A stretch of DNA of 64,000 nucleotides from Ixodes scapularis. Taxonomy: Eukaryota > Arthropoda > Arachnida > Ixodida > Ixodidae. The position numbers were made by a program, and so were the translations under genes. Shown one piece after another: positions 12,576 to 22,312 of this stretch. The stretch's first letter is position 1. The number at the start of each line of letters is the position of its first letter. The notes below the pieces were generated by a model. That model was given only the letters and a program-made list of their open reading frames with translations, was not told the origin of the DNA and searched no databases. Location: contig NW_024609835.1 of the NCBI RefSeq assembly GCF_016920785.2, positions 169,690,995 to 169,754,994 on the forward strand, read 5' to 3'.

Positions 12576-13260
12576 CTAGGAAGCTATCGTCGTCATCGTC
12601 GTCGCTGCTGCCATAAGGTGTTTCAACGGGGGCTCGGGGCAGGCAGTCGGCGTTGCTGTGCTTGAGCCTGACTTGTAGACCACAGTTATGTTAAACTCTT
12701 GTAGTCGGCAACCCCATCGAGCTGGGCGTCCTGACGAGCACTTGAGCTTCGCAAGCCAGCAGAGCGAGTGGAGGTCCGTGACTATAAGGAACGGGTTCCG
12801 GTACGAGTGGCGACAAAACTTTGTGATTGTCCAGACGACCGCAAGCATTCTTTCTCAATCGTGGAGTAATTTTTCTCCGCCTTGGACAGTGTCCGACTTG
12901 CGTAGGCGATGACTCGCTAGGTGACTTCTTGAACTTGAACCAGTACCACGCCAACTCCTGCGTTACTTGCGTCCGTGTGAATCTTGGTTTCCGCCTCCGG
13001 ATCGAAATGCTCAAGAACAGGAGGAGTCTGAAGTTGTCGCTTTAGCTCGTCGAATGCCTGCTGCTGCTCCTCGGCCCAATCGAACTTCACGGCGTCCTTC
13101 GTAAGGTTTGTGAGCGGTGCGGATATCCTTGCGAAATCCCGAACAAAGCACCGATAGTAGGCACATAGTCCAAGGAACCTTCGACGGCCTTCTTGTCTGT
13201 CGACACTGGAAATGCTTCGACGGCGTGAGTCATCTCTGTGTCTGGGCGAACGCCTTCGTT
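12576..13260 (-). pseudogene. gypsy RNase H region
   Basis: The minus-strand translation contains a VTDLHSLCWL segment and a LQEFNITVVYKSG segment, both typical of Ty3/gypsy RNase H and connection domains. The usual VTDHHSL motif has Leu in place of one His. Several frames are needed to cover the region. Confidence 0.75.
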
Positions 13261-13283
13261 ACTAACCCCGTGAGCTAGGAACT

Positions 13284-13849
13284 TCAGTTTGTCATAGGCT
13301 CGCTGAGACTCACTCTCAAGCCGACACTTTGACGGCTTGAGTGTGAGACTGGCGCGGTCCGTGTGGCTTGGTGAACAGCTCGGACCCGTCGCAAGTGCTC
13401 GTCGAAGTCGCCGGAAAACACTACGACGTTGTTGAGGTAGACGAGACAGTCTGCCACTTCAGGCCTGCCAGTACGGTGTCTTTGACACGCTGGAAAGTTG
13501 CTGGCGCCGTGCATAGCCAGAAAGGCATCACCATGAACTCGTAAAGTCCATCCGGCGTCACGAAAGCTCCCTTCTCTCGGCCCAGTTCGTCGACTTCGAT
13601 CTGCCAGTAGACGCTCTTTAGGTCCATCGATGGAAAGTATTCAGAATGGCGCAGCCGCTCTAATGTGTCGTCGATGTAGGGGTGTGGATAGACGTCTTTC
13701 TTCGTCACCGCGTTCAGAAGCCCGTAGTCCACGCAAAACCTAAGCGTTCCGTCCTTCTTCTTAACCAGTACGACTGGAGGGGCCCGCGGACTGCTTGAAG
13801 GTTGAATTATGTCATCGTTCAGCATCTCTTGAACTTGCTCCTGGATCAC
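13284..13849 (-). pseudogene. gypsy reverse transcriptase with altered active site
   Basis: The minus-strand frame from 13849 contains the RT fingers and palm: LVKKKDGTLRFCVDY, YPHPYIDDTLERL, SMDLKSVYWQIE and an MPFWLCTAPATFQR segment (usually MPFGL). After a frameshift near 13480 it continues as CLVYLNNVVVFSGDFDEHL. The catalytic box, normally Y-x-D-D, reads YLNN, so both catalytic Asp are Asn. The related copy at 39.9 kb keeps YFDD. The protein cannot polymerise as written. Confidence 0.85.
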
Positions 13850-13889
13850 CTCTCTCTCTTTTACGGGGGCCCTGTACGGCTATCGTTGC

Positions 13890-14044
13890 TTGTGAGGGTA
13901 AAAGCGCTAAAAACAACGGACAAGTAAAAGAAACGTACAACACAAAGCGCTTTTACGTTTCTTTTACTTGTCCATTGTTTTCAGCGCTATTACCCTCACA
14001 AACATGGATCACCAACTAACCCAAGTGTATACATACGCTTCTAA
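13890..14044. repeat. 155-bp hairpin-containing insertion with 12-bp target-site duplication
   Basis: The insertion splits the gypsy RT 5' region. It begins TTGTGAGGGTAAAAGCGC and carries a near-perfect inverted copy that ends at about 14000. A 44-bp unpaired tail follows. It is flanked on both sides by GGCTATCGTTGC (13878-13889 and 14045-14056). Confidence 0.75.
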
Positions 14045-14281
14045 GGCTATCGTTGCACATGGCGCGTGTCGTCCTCGCTAACGATGCGGTGATTCGCAAA
14101 GGCAGTTTGGCGCACCTTCGACGACGTTGCAAAGCAGTCGCGGTATTCGGCGAGGAGGTTTATCAGCAGCCGCCGTTTCGGGCCACGTCAGCTTAGGGTC
14201 AATGTCGAGCTGCGCTGGCGACGTACTGTCTTGCTGAGCTGGCGAGGATTCGTGAGTAATCGCTGCGATTTTGGCGGAGGT

Positions 14282-14880
14282 TCAGAGTTCCTCGACGTGG
14301 CACACGGCTGAACCTTTCGTGAGGTGTTGAATTTCATTTCGGAAGTTCTTCACGAGGACCACAGTGCGGCCATCCTGAAGTTCAGCTACTCCTCTTGCGA
14401 CACCTATTCCTTTTCCTAGACGCAACTGGAGGCTTCCCTCAAGCAGAACTTGGCCACAGAACGCTTCGGTGATCCCGACGGGTGCGAAAACACTCGACTG
14501 CGGCGGTAAGTTCACGTGGCTTGCGAGGACTCGGACCACGGATGATGTTGCTCTGGGTCCCTTCGGTGGTGAAACAAGTCTTCGTAGCGTCAACCGGTTT
14601 GCTCTGAGGTCGATGATGGCACCATACTCGAAAAGAAAGTCCACTCCAAGGATAACGTCCCTCGCACAGTCTTGGAGAACGACGAACTTCACAGGGCACG
14701 TCTCACCGTGGATCTGGACGCGAGCAGTGAATCTCCCAACTGGAGTGATGACGTGCCCACCCGTGGTTTGTATTTAAGGACCTTCCCACGGCGTTGTCAC
14801 TTTTCGGAGGCGGCGAGAGAGCCTCCCACTCAAGACTGAGTGGTCTGCTCTGGTGACCACGAGTGCCGATGCGTCGTGGC
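14282..14880 (-). pseudogene. gypsy retropepsin-like protease, inactivated
   Basis: The minus-strand frames carry the aspartic protease landmarks: an ALV-x-T-x-ADHSVLS segment near 14850, then LQDCARDVILGVDFL with the typical ILG flap-side motif. The catalytic triad, normally DTG or DSG, reads VTR. A stop (TAA) separates the two halves near 14776. The open part runs 14692 to 14282. Confidence 0.75.
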
Positions 14881-14911
14881 CGTCAATGATAACGGTTAAG
14901 TTGTTGGGCAC

Positions 14912-15300
14912 CTATGCAGGGGTGTCGTTGTGATGCGTAGCGTCGGGAAAGTGGAAGCGGTCCGTCGTTCTTGGAGGCTCTTTACTTCGGTCGTCTTCGG
15001 CAGCCTCACCTCCAGGCGTTCCCGCACTTAGTTTGCCCGGCGACACAGGGGAGACAGGCTCTCTCGGCGGGGTCGTGGCGCTGGGGACCCTGAGCGTCAT
15101 GGCGATGGGAAGCGGGATTCACGGCAGAAAAACGGCGCTGAGGAGGGCGGGCGTCGGAGGTACTCCTCGATGTCGCAAGGGCGTTCGCCGTACCTTGGAC
15201 GTGGGTCGTTCGAGTGGAACCAACTCAGCCCCAGCTGTCGGTAGGAGCATCAACGGTAAATGTGGTGGCATTCGTCTCGGACACGCTAAAGACCATCAAA
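14912..15300 (-). pseudogene. gypsy gag C-terminal remnant
   Basis: Minus-strand reading shows a residual CCHC-like knuckle (C-x2-H pattern interrupted by a stop). It is followed by a YRQLGLSWF segment and a RPRYGERPCDIEEYLRRP segment, then a Ser/Pro/Arg-rich stretch. These resemble the gag end of related tick gypsy elements. Stops are frequent. Family recognition is from memory of such gag tails and is only moderately secure. Confidence 0.5.
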
Positions 15301-15551
15301 CGCGCGATGCGTTGTAAGCACCACATCGAAGCCATGTACATCAATTGTGTGGCCACCGACGTTCTTCGATATCGCCTGATCACAGTGGATACCATAATCT
15401 CGTGGAAATAAAAAAAATCACTAAACCTAAGATGACTATGTGTGTGTCTCTCTCCTGTGGGTGGTCGTGCTACTAAAGAAAAGACTGGATCCTGATAGCG
15501 GTGCGGTCAGTCTGATATTGACCTACGTATAGATCGGTCGCGAAGGAGAAA

Positions 15552-18500
15552 ATGAGGAATCAATTTTACGTGAATCTATTCTCAAATGCCTCGTCGGATA
15601 TTTTTTACGTCAATAGTTTAAACAAGTTCAAGTACAGTTGTTTCCGCCGAATATATTAAACGAACCGTACGAGGTAGCCCTAGAAGAACTGCATTTCCCA
15701 TTTAGCACCAAGAATGTGACGAGCCCATCTAACCAGCTGTACTTAGTCAGGCCTACGGATTTTGGGAAAGTGAAAGGCACCAAAAAGATGCGAATACAGC
15801 CAAAGCAAGATTATGTTAATCTGGTGAAAAGCGCCTTGCTCTTTTGTCCCCAGAGCTCTTTGGTCCCAGACGATTATCGAACGAAGAAGAAAATGTTACT
15901 TTATAAGCTTCCAAAGAAACAATACACTGTGCATCTCCACTACATTGTCGAACAAACTCGGATTTGCAGAGATCGCTTTTGATATAGGCCAGCCCGTGGA
16001 AAGCAGCACTGTGGAGGAAGATACATTCGATCAATGGGTAGAGGTAGAGCTGATGAGGGTTCAGCACGTCATGAAACAGGACCGAATTGAGATCCTCGAG
16101 GGCTTCTTTGAATCGCCAGAATATCTCATTAACGCGATGAACAGCGCGTACCAGTCTCATCTTAAAGAGGCCCTGCAAGGACTTTTTTACTGGTTTTTAG
16201 TTTCCACCGAACCTGAGCGCACTGAAACTTTTTTTTCTCGAATTTTGCTTTATTTTAAAAGTTATAACCAAACTAAAATTAAAAAAAAAGCTAAAAATAA
16301 CAACCTGCATGATGTCATTGGTCGCTTGTGTGGCCGTGAACAAGAGGAGGGGTAGTGAGCTCAGCGAGCGCTCACGGCTGCCGCACTCCGTGTTGACGGC
16401 TCGAGAGGGCGCCACTAAAGCATGTTCTGGATAGGCTGTATGATGCGGGCAACCAGGGCGGCTCCCAATGCATTTGTTGCACGATTAAACACTAATTCGG
16501 CATGACACTTTAGTGGCCGCAAACGACAGCAAACACGGGATAAAATCAGTTCAGAACGAGAGCCACTTCGCGCTGCCATAACGCCAAACGGACAAACTGG
16601 TAGCCAAACTCACTCGCCGAAGGCCTTCGGAACGCTCGTAACCCGTCGGACCCTGGAGCCCGTATACGACCGCAGCGAAGCCGCATACATCCGGGACTTT
16701 TCTTCGCTCGCCGCTCGTCGGTGCCTGATCCCCTACCCCTTTCTAGCATGCGCCGCCTTTTCCACCGCTTGGTGGCGGGTATGTCGCCGGGCCATTTCTT
16801 GTTTCCTTAGTTTATAAACTGGTTTTGTTTCTTTTCTGATCTAAAATTCTGAACAAAAACGACTTTTATAAATTATTGAAACGGTTCGCGCCACTTATAT
16901 TTTGTATTTCGACTAAAATAAGCTTTTAGCGGCTGTGACCAGAAGTAAACCCAGGACCAAAGACTTCACATATCGTGCGCTTTCGGCAACGCGGATTGCC
17001 CCCGTAGGTGGAGGAGGTTTCCGCGTCGTCCGGTTAAAATATGACGCACTGATATTTTGTTACCCTCTCTGTGCCCGCTGGCGTGCCCGAATCCAAAAGG
17101 ATGTCCCTATTGAAAATCTCTCTGAGGGGACTCCAGGAATTTTTTAAAGGGTGTGAAAGGGACTTCAGGAATTCCTGAGATGTTCGAAGGCGGCACCGAT
17201 ATTTCCGGGTGTGTTCGTTGGCCCCGTCAGAGGCTCTCCTGAAATGTCTGGAGTGCCCTTTACAATGCCTTGAAATGTCTGAAATCCTGCCAAGAACTTT
17301 TTAATGGGGTCGGGAAACCCTTCAAGCTTCTTGAGATGTCTGTGGGGCCACGGCTTAGGTGGAGAAAACACAATTTGCAGAATTAGAACATAGCTGCTTA
17401 TTGTTCGCGACGGGAAAAAAATAAATATTTGGAAAATGCTGATCGTATCTGTGTACGGTCATATTTTTATTACTGGTCTTCTATCAAATATGAGTGGGCT
17501 CCCGGACCCGTCTGTCACTGCCCAGGTGTTCGGTCACCAAGGAGACCACTGAGGGCGACCGCCCCATGTGGAGAATTGACGACCTGCGGGGCGAGCGGTG
17601 TTGGTCGAGCGGTGTTTTGAGGCGAACGCAATCCTCTACGCTCAAGGCGAGATCCGTGCAACAATGAATAATAAAAAAAAAAACAAGCCGAGAGCGGTGT
17701 GTTTCCCAGGAACAGGGACGGGGGAGCGACTCGTTCCGGGAACCGGCTCATCCGCGGGGGACGGTCCCCAAAAAGCAACCCATACTGCGCCTCTCTCCGC
17801 CCGGCGATGAGGAGAGGGTGCAGGGACGCGTCTCCAGCGGTCGGTTGGAGAGAGCGGTAAGCCGGGCTCGTGGGTGGTTAGTTTGTTACCGCCGCCGCCG
17901 CCGCGGATGTCTGTCGCGGACCTATCTCCTCCAGGAAGGTGAGCATGGCTTTGAGGACTCGCATCTTGGTCTTTTTTGATCCGTGTAGTTTCTTCCTTGG
18001 TTTCGGAGGTGAACCACAGTTCGGCGTTGGCCGCCTTCAGCACCGCTCAAGCGCCATGGTGTTCAGCCAGCGCTGGTTCAGCGCATTCAAGGAGATGGTG
18101 GCCGGTGTCGGCTTACTCGCTGCAAGGCCTGGCAGTCGGGGTCAGCGTCCCACCCCATGTTGTGCCTGCGCGCCGGGATTATGGCACTGTGGGCCCTGAG
18201 ACGGTGGAGGACGGCCGCTCTCCGGCCTTGTTCCTTGCTCCTCTTCGTCCGTCTGGCTTCAGAAGCATCCAGCGAGCGACAAATACGCCGAAGATGCCGG
18301 CGCGACGGATTGTGCTCAGGATTTTTCAACGGTGGCAGGTGCTGCTTGCGAGTTCGTGGTTTTCGCTAAACGTGCTTACTGAGACTGTGTATGTGACCGC
18401 GAGGTCCACCGGTTCTGTTTTATTAGATGAACTACCGTACATCAGGAATATACCCAGCGGCATTGTGAGTACTTTGAAATATATTTTTCCTTGTGATAAA

Positions 18501-19368
18501 AAATCAGTTGTCCCTATTTGATATGATCTTTTTCGCCTACAGCTCCTTGCGCCGGGTTTGAACAAACATTGCTTTTCTTCGCATTTTTGAGTTATAATAT
18601 GCATGTAAAACTAAACGTCTGCAATAAATTTTCAATAATGTTTTGAACTGCATTTTTGTCTATGGTTCACAGTAATTTTTTGGCGTATAAAGGGTTGATG
18701 GGCAAAAGGGTCCAACGGGTTGATGGGCTGTGGGGCTAAAGGGTTTTTCCCTGGGGTATCCTAAAAGGGTTTTTCTGTAGGGTATTTCTGAAGGGGTTTG
18801 AAGGCCTGTGAGGTACCATGATCCTTCAAGACTGATGGGCCCTTTAGAGTTATTTTCAATAGGGGTGGATACCCCATAAAAAGTTAAACGCTTAAATATG
18901 ACGGCAGGACCCCTTTAAGCTCAATTTGTTTTATAAACATTGCTTCGTTATAATCCACACTTCAAAGTCGTAGAGTTGCAGTGGCACCACAGCGGGTTTA
19001 CCTTGATCAATGTTCATTTATCTCACATGCTTGGCTTCAATCAGAAAAGTTTGTAGACTTCCTTCTCGGTGGCAGACCGTGATGTTCTATTATTTCTCAG
19101 CAATTATATTTTTGCGTATTGTGACATCGTAGAAGCGGAGCACGTCGGCGACGTGAAAGCCCCTTTCTTGAGAGTCGTGCCCTTCGTACTTTCAAGACGG
19201 AACGAAATAACATCAGTTTCCTTCAAGCTACTACAATATAAGAAGGTTGTCCAAAAAGAACTCAGCACCATTCGCCTCGAGCTTGTTCAAGAGAGAGGGA
19301 GCTACATCCCATTTCTTCACGGATCGGGTGGCGTTGCAGCCACTCTTCATTTTAGAAAATGCGCGTAA
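15552..19368 (+). pseudogene. Polinton/Maverick minor-capsid-like protein, interrupted
   Basis: An ATG at 15552 opens an N-terminus of the FYVNLFSNASSDIF type, followed by an EVALEELHFP block. This arrangement is characteristic of a conserved protein in Polinton/adintovirus-like elements, usually thought to be a minor capsid component. The frame shifts near 15630 and returns near 15947. The reading reaches an EALQGL segment at about 16178, then unrelated DNA intervenes. The C-terminal part resumes at about 18961 and holds LSHMLGF, YCDIVEAEHVGDVKAPFLRVVPF-like sequence and a terminal ATLHFRK. TAG at 19054-19056 interrupts the C-terminal part. The gene is non-functional as written. The exact capsid role is inferred from neighbours. 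Confidence 0.65.
16185..18955. other. About 2.8 kb of foreign DNA inside the minor-capsid-like gene
   Basis: The flanking halves belong to one gene, so this block is an insertion or several nested ones. It contains an AT-rich start, a GC-rich stretch at 17500-18300 that is open in several frames on both strands, and degenerate G-rich internal repeats at 17110-17350 and 18680-18930 (recurrent AAAGGGT and GGGTTT units). No known transposase, terminal repeats or target-site duplication was recognised. The GC-rich block might encode part of an unidentified element on the minus strand. Confidence 0.5.
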
Positions 19369-19395
19369 AATCTCCACCGTGTTGTTTAGAATATT

Positions 19396-19490
19396 TCTCC
19401 GGTTCCGGAGAAAGACCAGTCACGCATTTTGTGCCCAGGCACAAAATGTCGCCACTTGGAACAGGATATTTTGTGCCCTGTTCCAAGTGG
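19396..19490. other. Three consecutive perfect hairpins
   Basis: Within 95 bp lie three exact stem-loops: a 7-bp stem at 19397-19412, a 10-bp stem (ATTTTGTGCC and its complement) at 19426-19447, and a 14-bp stem (CCACTTGGAACAGG) at 19452-19490. They follow the stop of the minor-capsid-like gene at 19368. A short frame of possible small capsid type overlaps them (19359-19550), but this was not recognised with confidence. Confidence 0.6.
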
Positions 19491-19578
19491 GGAGCGGTTT
19501 ACTGTCGGACATTTAGCAGTGGCTATCGCCTCTGTTTACAAAGCGAGTAGCCCCACCCCGTAACTGGGTAGAAAACTT

Positions 19579-21066
19579 GTGTCCACGGGTAGAGATATCG
19601 CAGAGCGAATAAGGCAGAGTTCCTCGTTGAAGGGCGCCGAATTGGGCATATGTATCGAAGCACAAGAGACGAGTTTCTCTAAAAGCTGCAGTCTGACAGA
19701 GGATACAAAAGAAAGGTGCCCACCCAGTTCAGTTTCTGGACGGCAAAAGAAACGAAAGGTTATGCATTACTTTTTCGATTCCTAAAATTGACGGGCGATA
19801 TTTTTACCCTGCACGAGCGTTCCTGTCTGTGCACCAGCGGAGAGCTCGATCTGTTAGCTCTTCCGCCTACGTCTTTTGCTTTGGAAAAGTCTGAATATAT
19901 CCCATTCTTTCCGGTCGCTACGACAACTCCCCTTCCGTCTTAGAATTTCACGCTCCCTCTCTAAAACTTCAGTTCTACGACCTGAAATCAAGCTTCCTGC
20001 ACATCCACACAAAAATCGTGCGAGCCAAAGAAGATCCCGCGAGCACCACCGTGACGGACGGACCGGTCACGCACGATAAGGTCATACCGGTTCAGGCCTT
20101 TGGAAGCTTTCTTTTTCAAGACTTACATGTGTATCTGATACAAACTTTGGTGAGCCAGTACGATAATTATGCTTATCGTTCCTCTCCCCATATTCTTCTG
20201 CACGCAAACCAGACCAGTAGGGATCACTCTCTTTCTGTGATGCTGTTCGTAAAAGACCTGGTAAATACGTCTGAAAAGCTCGACATTCCCGCCAATACTA
20301 AGGGTCTGATGCCACGTTTTAAAAGAACTGAAACAAGTACGCTCTGTGATCTATTTTGTCCTCTTATGACGAACATATGTCACCAGGACAAGCTTCACTT
20401 GAACGGGGTGGACATTCGCGTCGTGCTGCGGCAAAATACCGAACATTTCAGGCTCTTGGCCGCTTCGACGGTTCCCCCAAAACACGTCGTCTAACTTCCT
20501 CGCATTGTGCTCTACATTTGATTCGTGCAAGTTACCCCGACAGGGCTTGTGAGCATTGAAAGACGCCTGCAGTCCTTTTCCGCAACTTATCGATCAATAC
20601 CAGAACCATTTCTCCCGTTTTGTCGCACACTGCCCTCGACGATCTGTATCCGCATCGAGTGCCGTCAAAGCTCCTCGTCGCTTTCGTGATGAGCGAGGCG
20701 TTTCAGGGAAATCGCGAGCACGACCCCTTCAAGCTCGAACACTTCAACTTGAAAACGGTAGTTCTGGACGTGGGTGGATGTTTGCACACAGAGCAGTTTG
20801 ATTTTGCTAAAAATCTGTATATGAAGGCCTATAGGAGCTTCCAACACCGCCTCAATCGAAGAGACGTTCCCTACTCTAAAGGTGCCGTTTCAAAAGACTT
20901 GTCTGCTCTACTACATTTTGACTCCGGACAGGCAAGAGCAAAACCTGTATTCGATTCCCACGGCAAACTGAAACTTACCTTGACTTTCAAGCTAGATCTA
21001 ACTAAAGCCATCACCATTCTTTTTACGTCAGAAACGCCTCGCGTTTTGGAAACTGAAAAAGAGAGA
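19579..21066 (+). pseudogene. Polinton/Maverick major-capsid-like protein (F54H12.2-like), frameshifted
   Basis: The translated frames align in order with the F54H12.2-like family that is widespread in Polinton-derived loci, probably the double-jelly-roll capsid. Landmarks are a LHIHTKIVRA strand, a QAFGSFLFQDLHVYL segment, DKLHLNGVDIRVVLR, FVMSEAFQGNREHDPFKLEHF, and a terminal KLTLTFKLDLTKAITILF strand. Frames change near 19750, 19930 and 20490-20620, and several stops occur, so no complete capsid can be made. The family normally ends shortly after an ExxRNR motif, and the counterpart here is at about 21060. No stop follows, and the reading continues directly into the protease. Family assignment is from memory. 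Capsid identity is an inference. Confidence 0.65.
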
Positions 21067-21087
21067 AACGTAAGTTTGCCGCTTGGA

Positions 21088-21576
21088 ATGGAAGAACACG
21101 TATTTTACTTGATGCTCGCGGGAAAGCAGTGTACGCGTCCCTGGTTTCGTGGCACATTTGCGTGCGACAAGATTGGTCAAGGGACACTGTCACCCGGTGT
21201 TTACGTAGTGAATACGGCACCGAAGTCTTCTGTTGGTAAACACTGGGTTCTTTTCTATGTGGGCCCAAAGGACAACAACATTAGTTATTTTGACAGTTTC
21301 GGAATGATTTCGATTAACGAGAAATTTTACGACTTCATTGGAAACGCTGTGAGTTTCTATTGCGCCAAGAAAAGAATTCAAGTGACTTTGCCCCACACCT
21401 GCGGACTTCACTGGGTATACGTTGGTGCGTTCCTGTATTGTGGGGTACTGCTTCGCGAATGCGTCCAAAACATTTCCTCAAGCGACTACCGACGGAAGGA
21501 CCTACTGATTTCCGGACTCATGCGCAAGCAATATCCTTCTCTTACGTTAAAGTTTTCCTGCTGCTCCGCTATGTAG
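21088..21576 (+). pseudogene. Adenain-type cysteine protease (Polinton PRO) without catalytic Cys
   Basis: An in-frame ATG at 21088 starts about 162 residues with the adenovirus-protease fold signatures. These are a GKHWVLFYV segment with the catalytic His (codon 21241-21243), YFDSFG with the acidic residue (codon 21292-21294), and a TCG-x-HWVYV segment. In the family this last segment carries the catalytic Cys two residues before VY, but the codon here (21412-21414) is TGG, Trp. The enzyme normally matures capsid proteins in Polintons and adenoviruses. The frame is continuous with the capsid-like gene upstream without a stop, so the ATG is only one possible start. The reading frame is otherwise intact, which suggests a fairly recent origin of the defect. 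Confidence 0.75.
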
Positions 21577-21600
21577 CCTGATTTGAAATAATGACACAAA

Positions 21601-21604
<4 letters not shown>

Positions 21605-21660
<56 letters not shown>
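21605..21660. repeat. (AC)n(AT)n microsatellite
   Basis: About 14 AC units run directly into about 15 AT units. They mark the boundary between the Polinton-like block and the Penelope-like element. Confidence 0.9.
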
Positions 21661-21662
<2 letters not shown>

Positions 21663-21704
21663 CGAAGTGGAGAACTCACGGTGAAAAACAACAAACAGAG
21701 GAAG

Positions 21705-21755
21705 TTTAATCGACAGTTTCGCCGAGAGACTCGGCTTCGTCAGGAGATGACATTC
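21705..21755 (-). ncRNA. Hammerhead-ribozyme-like core
   Basis: On the minus strand CTGACGA (21737-21743) is followed by a stem-loop with GCCGAG pairing with CTCGGC, then GAAAC (21716-21720) and GTC (21712-21714). This is the order CUGANGA, stem II, GAAA, short stem III and cleavage triplet of hammerhead ribozymes. Stem I pairs poorly in this copy. Penelope-like elements are known to carry minimal hammerheads with very short stem III, often active as dimers. Activity of this single copy is doubtful. Confidence 0.6.
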
Positions 21756-22312
21756 AAGTGCGGGCATATCGCTGCGGCAAAAAAAGTCAGAGCTAAGGGG
21801 CGAAAGAAAAAAAAAAAAAAAAAAGAGGGGTGTAGGCTAAGTACGCGTTTCTAAATAGTAAATAACTTGAGCTGAGCCCGCTCCTCCTTCAGGGCGGCGA
21901 AATACAAAGTGCGCTTGAACGCTCACAGCAGTGGCCACAATAGGTCGTGGACGGCGACGTCTTCTTGGCTGATGGCCCCCAACGCGCCAATGCATCCCCG
22001 CGACGGTCACCCCTGGGGCGCCGCGCGTGTCAAGAAAACCGAAAATTCAAAGAATCGCAAAAACATGTTTGCCCTGTCTTCCAACTTAAAAAAAAAAAAA
22101 AAGAGAGAGGGTGTGGTATTTGGGGGGGGGGGGCGATGAATGAGGGTACGTTTCTGAGCTGTGATTAGTGAGACATGAAGCGCGCATGTAAGAGAAAAGC
22201 ACGGGAACAGCACGGTACCATAGAAAATAACATTCACAATATAGGGGTCTCAATAGAATAATCACGTGGTCCAATTCCAGTCGAAAATACAGTACCACCA
22301 TGAAAGGGTAGT

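Larger units (their letters stand above)
9489..15420 (-). mobile_element. Degraded Ty3/gypsy LTR retrotransposon
   Basis: Read on the minus strand the order is gag remnant, retropepsin, reverse transcriptase, RNase H, integrase and 3' LTR, which is the Ty3/gypsy order. No 5' LTR was found, so the element is truncated near 15.42 kb, next to the Polinton-like genes. It carries multiple frameshifts and stops, altered PR and RT active sites, a LINE inserted in the integrase (10578-11964) and a 155-bp hairpin insertion (13890-14044). It is therefore a dead element. Confidence 0.85.

Noticed and set aside
17429..18521. Long open frames in the GC-rich part of the 2.8-kb insertion
   Set aside because: Several frames on both strands are open at once because stop codons are rare in GC-rich DNA. 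No motif supports any one of them.
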